Shown here: positions 7,198 through 8,883 of the stretch, piece by piece
Layout: every line of letters begins with the position of its first letter
Position numbering within the stretch: position 1 is the stretch's first letter
Assembly (NCBI GenBank): GCA_029941095.1
Contig: JAPYRO010000040.1
Location: 1-8,883, forward strand
Direction: 5' to 3'
Length of the DNA: 8,883 bases
DNA from: Dehalococcoidia bacterium
Lineage (GTDB): Bacteria; Chloroflexota; Dehalococcoidia; UBA6926
The notes under the pieces: generated by a model
The model's input: only the letters and a program-made list of their open reading frames with translations
What the model was told of the DNA's origin: nothing
Database searches by the model: none
Made by a program: the position numbers and the translations under genes

Positions 7198-7869
7198 ATG
7201 ACTATTCTATCGAAAATTAGGCGACAAAGGGCAAAAGAAACTGTTGAGTTATTGGAATCCCTTTATGGAGCTCGCTTGTGGACTCCACGGTTTGAACCCG
7301 TGGATGAATTGATTTTTACAGTTCTGTCCCAAAACACTTCTGATGTAAATACATATCGCAGCTATGAACGCTTAACCCAAAAGTATCCCTCTTGGGAGGG
7401 CGTTATGAGGGCTAGCACAACAGAAATTGAGTCTGTGATAAAGATAGGAGGGCTTTCTAAAGTAAAAGCTCCTAGAATAAAAAACGTACTACTAGAAATT
7501 TTTTCCAGGAATGGTGAATTGTCACTAGACTCGCTCAGTTCGATGCCTATTCAGGAATCACTGGATTGGCTTACTAGTATTCCGGGTGTGGGGCGAAAAA
7601 CAGCATCTTGCGTTCTACTTTTTTCTTTTGGTAGGGCTACATTCCCTGTGGATACTCACGTTCTTCGTGTGTCCAAAAAATTAGGACTAATAGATAAAAA
7701 CTTGTCCGCAGACAAATCACATAAAATTTTGGAAGAATTAGTTGATGAGAGTAAATATTACCAAACGCACATGGACATGATTGAACATGGTAGAAATGTT
7801 TGCAAAGCTATCACGCCTCGTTGTCAAAGATGCGTTTTAAGCGAAATTTGCCCTTCCGCATCACTTTAG
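7198..7869 (+). CDS. nth: Endonuclease III-like DNA glycosylase/AP lyase with 4Fe-4S cluster
   Basis: Base excision repair enzyme that removes oxidised pyrimidines and cuts at abasic sites by beta-elimination. The 223 aa fit the family (E. coli 211). Visible: helix-hairpin-helix IPGVGRKTASCVL (128-140) with the catalytic Lys134; the catalytic Asp152 in FPVDTHVLRV (149-158); and the 4Fe-4S ligands Cys202, Cys209, Cys212 and Cys218 with the canonical C-X6-C-X2-C-X5-C spacing. The N-terminal DNA-contacting loop reads LSQNTSD (43-49), whereas E. coli Nth has LSAQATD with Gln41 inserted into DNA; Asn46 aligns with that Gln. Having both Lys134 and Asp152 makes it bifunctional, unlike MutY or MIG. 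ATG at 7198 is the only plausible start: an in-frame stop lies at 7186-7188. It stands divergent from tldD and 80 bp upstream of argC, in the same direction. Confidence 0.92.
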   Translation: MTILSKIRRQRAKETVELLESLYGARLWTPRFEPVDELIFTVLSQNTSDVNTYRSYERLTQKYPSWEGVMRASTTEIESVIKIGGLSKVKAPRIKNVLLEIFSRNGELSLDSLSSMPIQESLDWLTSIPGVGRKTASCVLLFSFGRATFPVDTHVLRVSKKLGLIDKNLSADKSHKILEELVDESKYYQTHMDMIEHGRNVCKAITPRCQRCVLSEICPSASL

Positions 7870-7883
7870 TTTGATTTGTGTTT

Positions 7884-7889
7884 TATACT
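7884..7889 (+). promoter_or_regulatory. Possible -10 element upstream of argC
   Basis: TATACT matches the -10 consensus at five of six positions in the 80-bp region between the endonuclease III stop and argC. No convincing -35 hexamer sits 16-18 bp upstream, so this is a weak call. If used, it gives argC a leader of about 50 nt. Confidence 0.3.
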
Positions 7890-7908
7890 GTAACCCTAAA
7901 TTTAGTTA

Positions 7909-7928
7909 TTCGATGGAATCATATCGAA
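7909..7928 (+). promoter_or_regulatory. Inverted repeat in the argC leader (possible operator or hairpin)
   Basis: TTCGAT (7909-7914) and ATCGAA (7923-7928) form a perfect 6-bp inverted repeat with an 8-nt spacer, centred about 31 bp upstream of the argC ATG. Its 20-bp span is the size of a dimeric regulator site, but it does not match the ARG-box consensus I know (paired TGAAT/ATTCA), so any arginine control here is speculative. Confidence 0.25.
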
Positions 7929-7949
7929 GAGAAGGGTTGGTAATTTTAT

Positions 7950-8883
7950 ATGATTAGAGCAGGCATTATTAACGTTACTGGCTATGCGGGTATGGAACTA
8001 GCTCGATTGATTAAATTCCATCCCGAGGTAGATTTAGTGGGCGTTACTGGGCGGAGTGCTTCAGGAACCGAATTAGAATCGTTTTTGCCCCATCTTGATG
8101 GGATGAACCAATTAATAGGTGAAGAGGATGAAATCAAAGATCCTGATGTTATTTTTTCAGCGCTTCCACATCAGGCTAGCGCTGAAGCTTGCGTTGGGTA
8201 TTTAAATCAAGGTGTTAAAGTAGTTGATATTTCTGCTGACTTCCGACTGGATTCTTTGGAAGAATATGAGTCTTGGTATGTTGAACATCCAGCTCCAGAA
8301 TATATGGAAGAGGCGGTATACGGGTTGACCGAATTGAATCGCGCTAAAGTAAGAGAATCTCGGCTAGTTGCTAACCCTGGCTGCTACCCTACAGGTGCGT
8401 TACTAGGTTTAGCTCCTTTAGCCTCTGAAAACATGATAACTAAAGACGTAATAGTAGATTCTAAATCTGGTGTTTCAGGAGCAGGTCGATCTCTTGGCCT
8501 TAACGTCCATTTTGCTGAAGCTAATGAAGATGTTTCAGCCTATGGCCTTCAGGGCCATAGGCATTTGCCAGAGATACAGCAGGGATTATTTGATTTGAAT
8601 TCTTCGGTTGATTGGTCAGTAACTTTCACCCCCCATTTAATTCCTATGACGAGGGGTATTTTGAGTACTATATATACTTATCCTTTAGATAATATAGTGC
8701 CTATAAATAGTGATGGGCAAAAAATGTTAACGGATTTGTATAGGGAGTTTTATAAAGACGAACCGTTCATAAGAATTACGGACTCTCCTCCTCATACCAA
8801 ACAAGTAGCAGGTAGTAATATGACCCAGATTCATCCTATTTTAGATCTCAGATCTGGAAAGGTAATCGTGGTAACAGCTATTG
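7950..8883 (+). CDS. argC: N-acetyl-gamma-glutamyl-phosphate reductase (3' partial)
   Basis: Third step of arginine (ornithine) biosynthesis: NADPH-dependent reduction of N-acetylglutamyl phosphate to the semialdehyde. 311 codons are open to the window edge; with the usual length near 345 aa, some 30-35 codons are missing. Seen: N-terminal nucleotide-binding loop GIINVTGYAGMELARL (5-20), VIFSALPHQASAEA (67-80), DISADFRL (93-100), the active-site Cys145 in ANPGCYPTGALLGL (141-154), the KSGVSGAGR segment (172-180), and the catalytic-histidine motif GHRHLPEI (202-209). NVTGYAG replaces the common GASGYTG loop, a variant I associate with Chloroflexota. ATG at 7950 is the start; a loose purine tract GAAGGG (7931-7936) lies 13 nt upstream, longer than ideal. 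Other arg genes would be expected to the right. A lysine-pathway analogue cannot be fully excluded but nothing here suggests one. Confidence 0.95.
   Translation, partial: MIRAGIINVTGYAGMELARLIKFHPEVDLVGVTGRSASGTELESFLPHLDGMNQLIGEEDEIKDPDVIFSALPHQASAEACVGYLNQGVKVVDISADFRLDSLEEYESWYVEHPAPEYMEEAVYGLTELNRAKVRESRLVANPGCYPTGALLGLAPLASENMITKDVIVDSKSGVSGAGRSLGLNVHFAEANEDVSAYGLQGHRHLPEIQQGLFDLNSSVDWSVTFTPHLIPMTRGILSTIYTYPLDNIVPINSDGQKMLTDLYREFYKDEPFIRITDSPPHTKQVAGSNMTQIHPILDLRSGKVIVVTAI
8538..8562 (+). repeat. Perfect 10-bp inverted repeat (hairpin) inside argC
   Basis: GCCTATGGCC (8538-8547) and GGCCATAGGC (8553-8562) are exact reverse complements around a 5-nt loop, TTCAG. The stem is GC-rich in an otherwise AT-rich gene and lies over codons 197-204, just at the GHRH active-site motif. 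No T-run follows, so it is not a standard terminator. The repeat is seen directly; any role is unknown. Confidence 0.85.

Noticed and set aside
7286..7302. 5-bp stem with a 7-nt loop TTTGAAC resembling a tRNA T-arm, which could hint at a tRNA remnant or attachment site
   Set aside because: It lies in conserved coding sequence of endonuclease III (WTPRFEPVDE), the loop has T where tRNAs have C56, and no acceptor, D-arm or anticodon arm surrounds it.
8843..8855. AGATCT repeated twice one base apart
   Set aside because: Two 6-bp palindromes side by side in argC coding sequence; short enough to be chance, with no other copies noticed.
1..8883. Search for a defence, toxin-antitoxin, phage or transposon system
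   Set aside because: All genes except the HEAT protein belong to recognisable housekeeping families. There are no terminal repeats, integrase or transposase genes, spacer arrays or visible shifts in composition.

Overview
This window is an AT-rich, densely coded piece of bacterial chromosome with nine protein-coding genes, two of them cut by the window edges. I see no RNA genes, mobile elements, phage genes or CRISPR array. Several products look like Chloroflexota proteins of the SAR202/Dehalococcoidia type: the ArgC N-terminus (NVTGYAG instead of the usual GASGYTG), the GNAT with a GNCMYY...AELGVMIGDR core, and the endonuclease III with LSQNTSD. This placement rests on recalled family motifs, not on a search, and is moderate confidence at best.

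Layout. The + strand opens with the C-terminal ~424 codons of a UvrD/PcrA-type DNA helicase. Its stop codon overlaps the TTG start of an RNase D gene, so the two are probably co-transcribed and translationally coupled. RNase D converges, with a 15-bp gap, on a five-gene minus-strand operon. In transcription order (7146 to 2416) that operon is TldD protease, TldE/PmbA, a HEAT-repeat protein, a Nudix hydrolase and a GNAT acetyltransferase, with intergenic gaps of only 1, 8, 8 and 4 nt. A 51-bp divergent region separates tldD from an endonuclease III gene on the + strand. An 80-bp leader region then precedes argC, which runs off the right end about 30 to 35 codons short of its expected end.

How the genes fit together. 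PcrA (DNA unwinding and repair), endonuclease III (base excision repair) and RNase D (RNA 3' processing) are nucleic-acid maintenance genes. ArgC is the third step of arginine biosynthesis. The TldD-TldE-HEAT-Nudix-GNAT operon is the least ordinary part. TldD/TldE form a heterodimeric metalloprotease known from maturation or degradation of peptide substrates, and the tight linkage to an uncharacterised acidic-tailed HEAT protein and two small modifying or housecleaning enzymes has no obvious explanation.

No clearly new defence or mobile system is present. The best leads are the TldDE-HEAT linkage, a perfect 10-bp hairpin inside argC, a terminator-like hairpin with a T8 run at the interdomain linker of RNase D, and a possible leaderless endonuclease III transcript.
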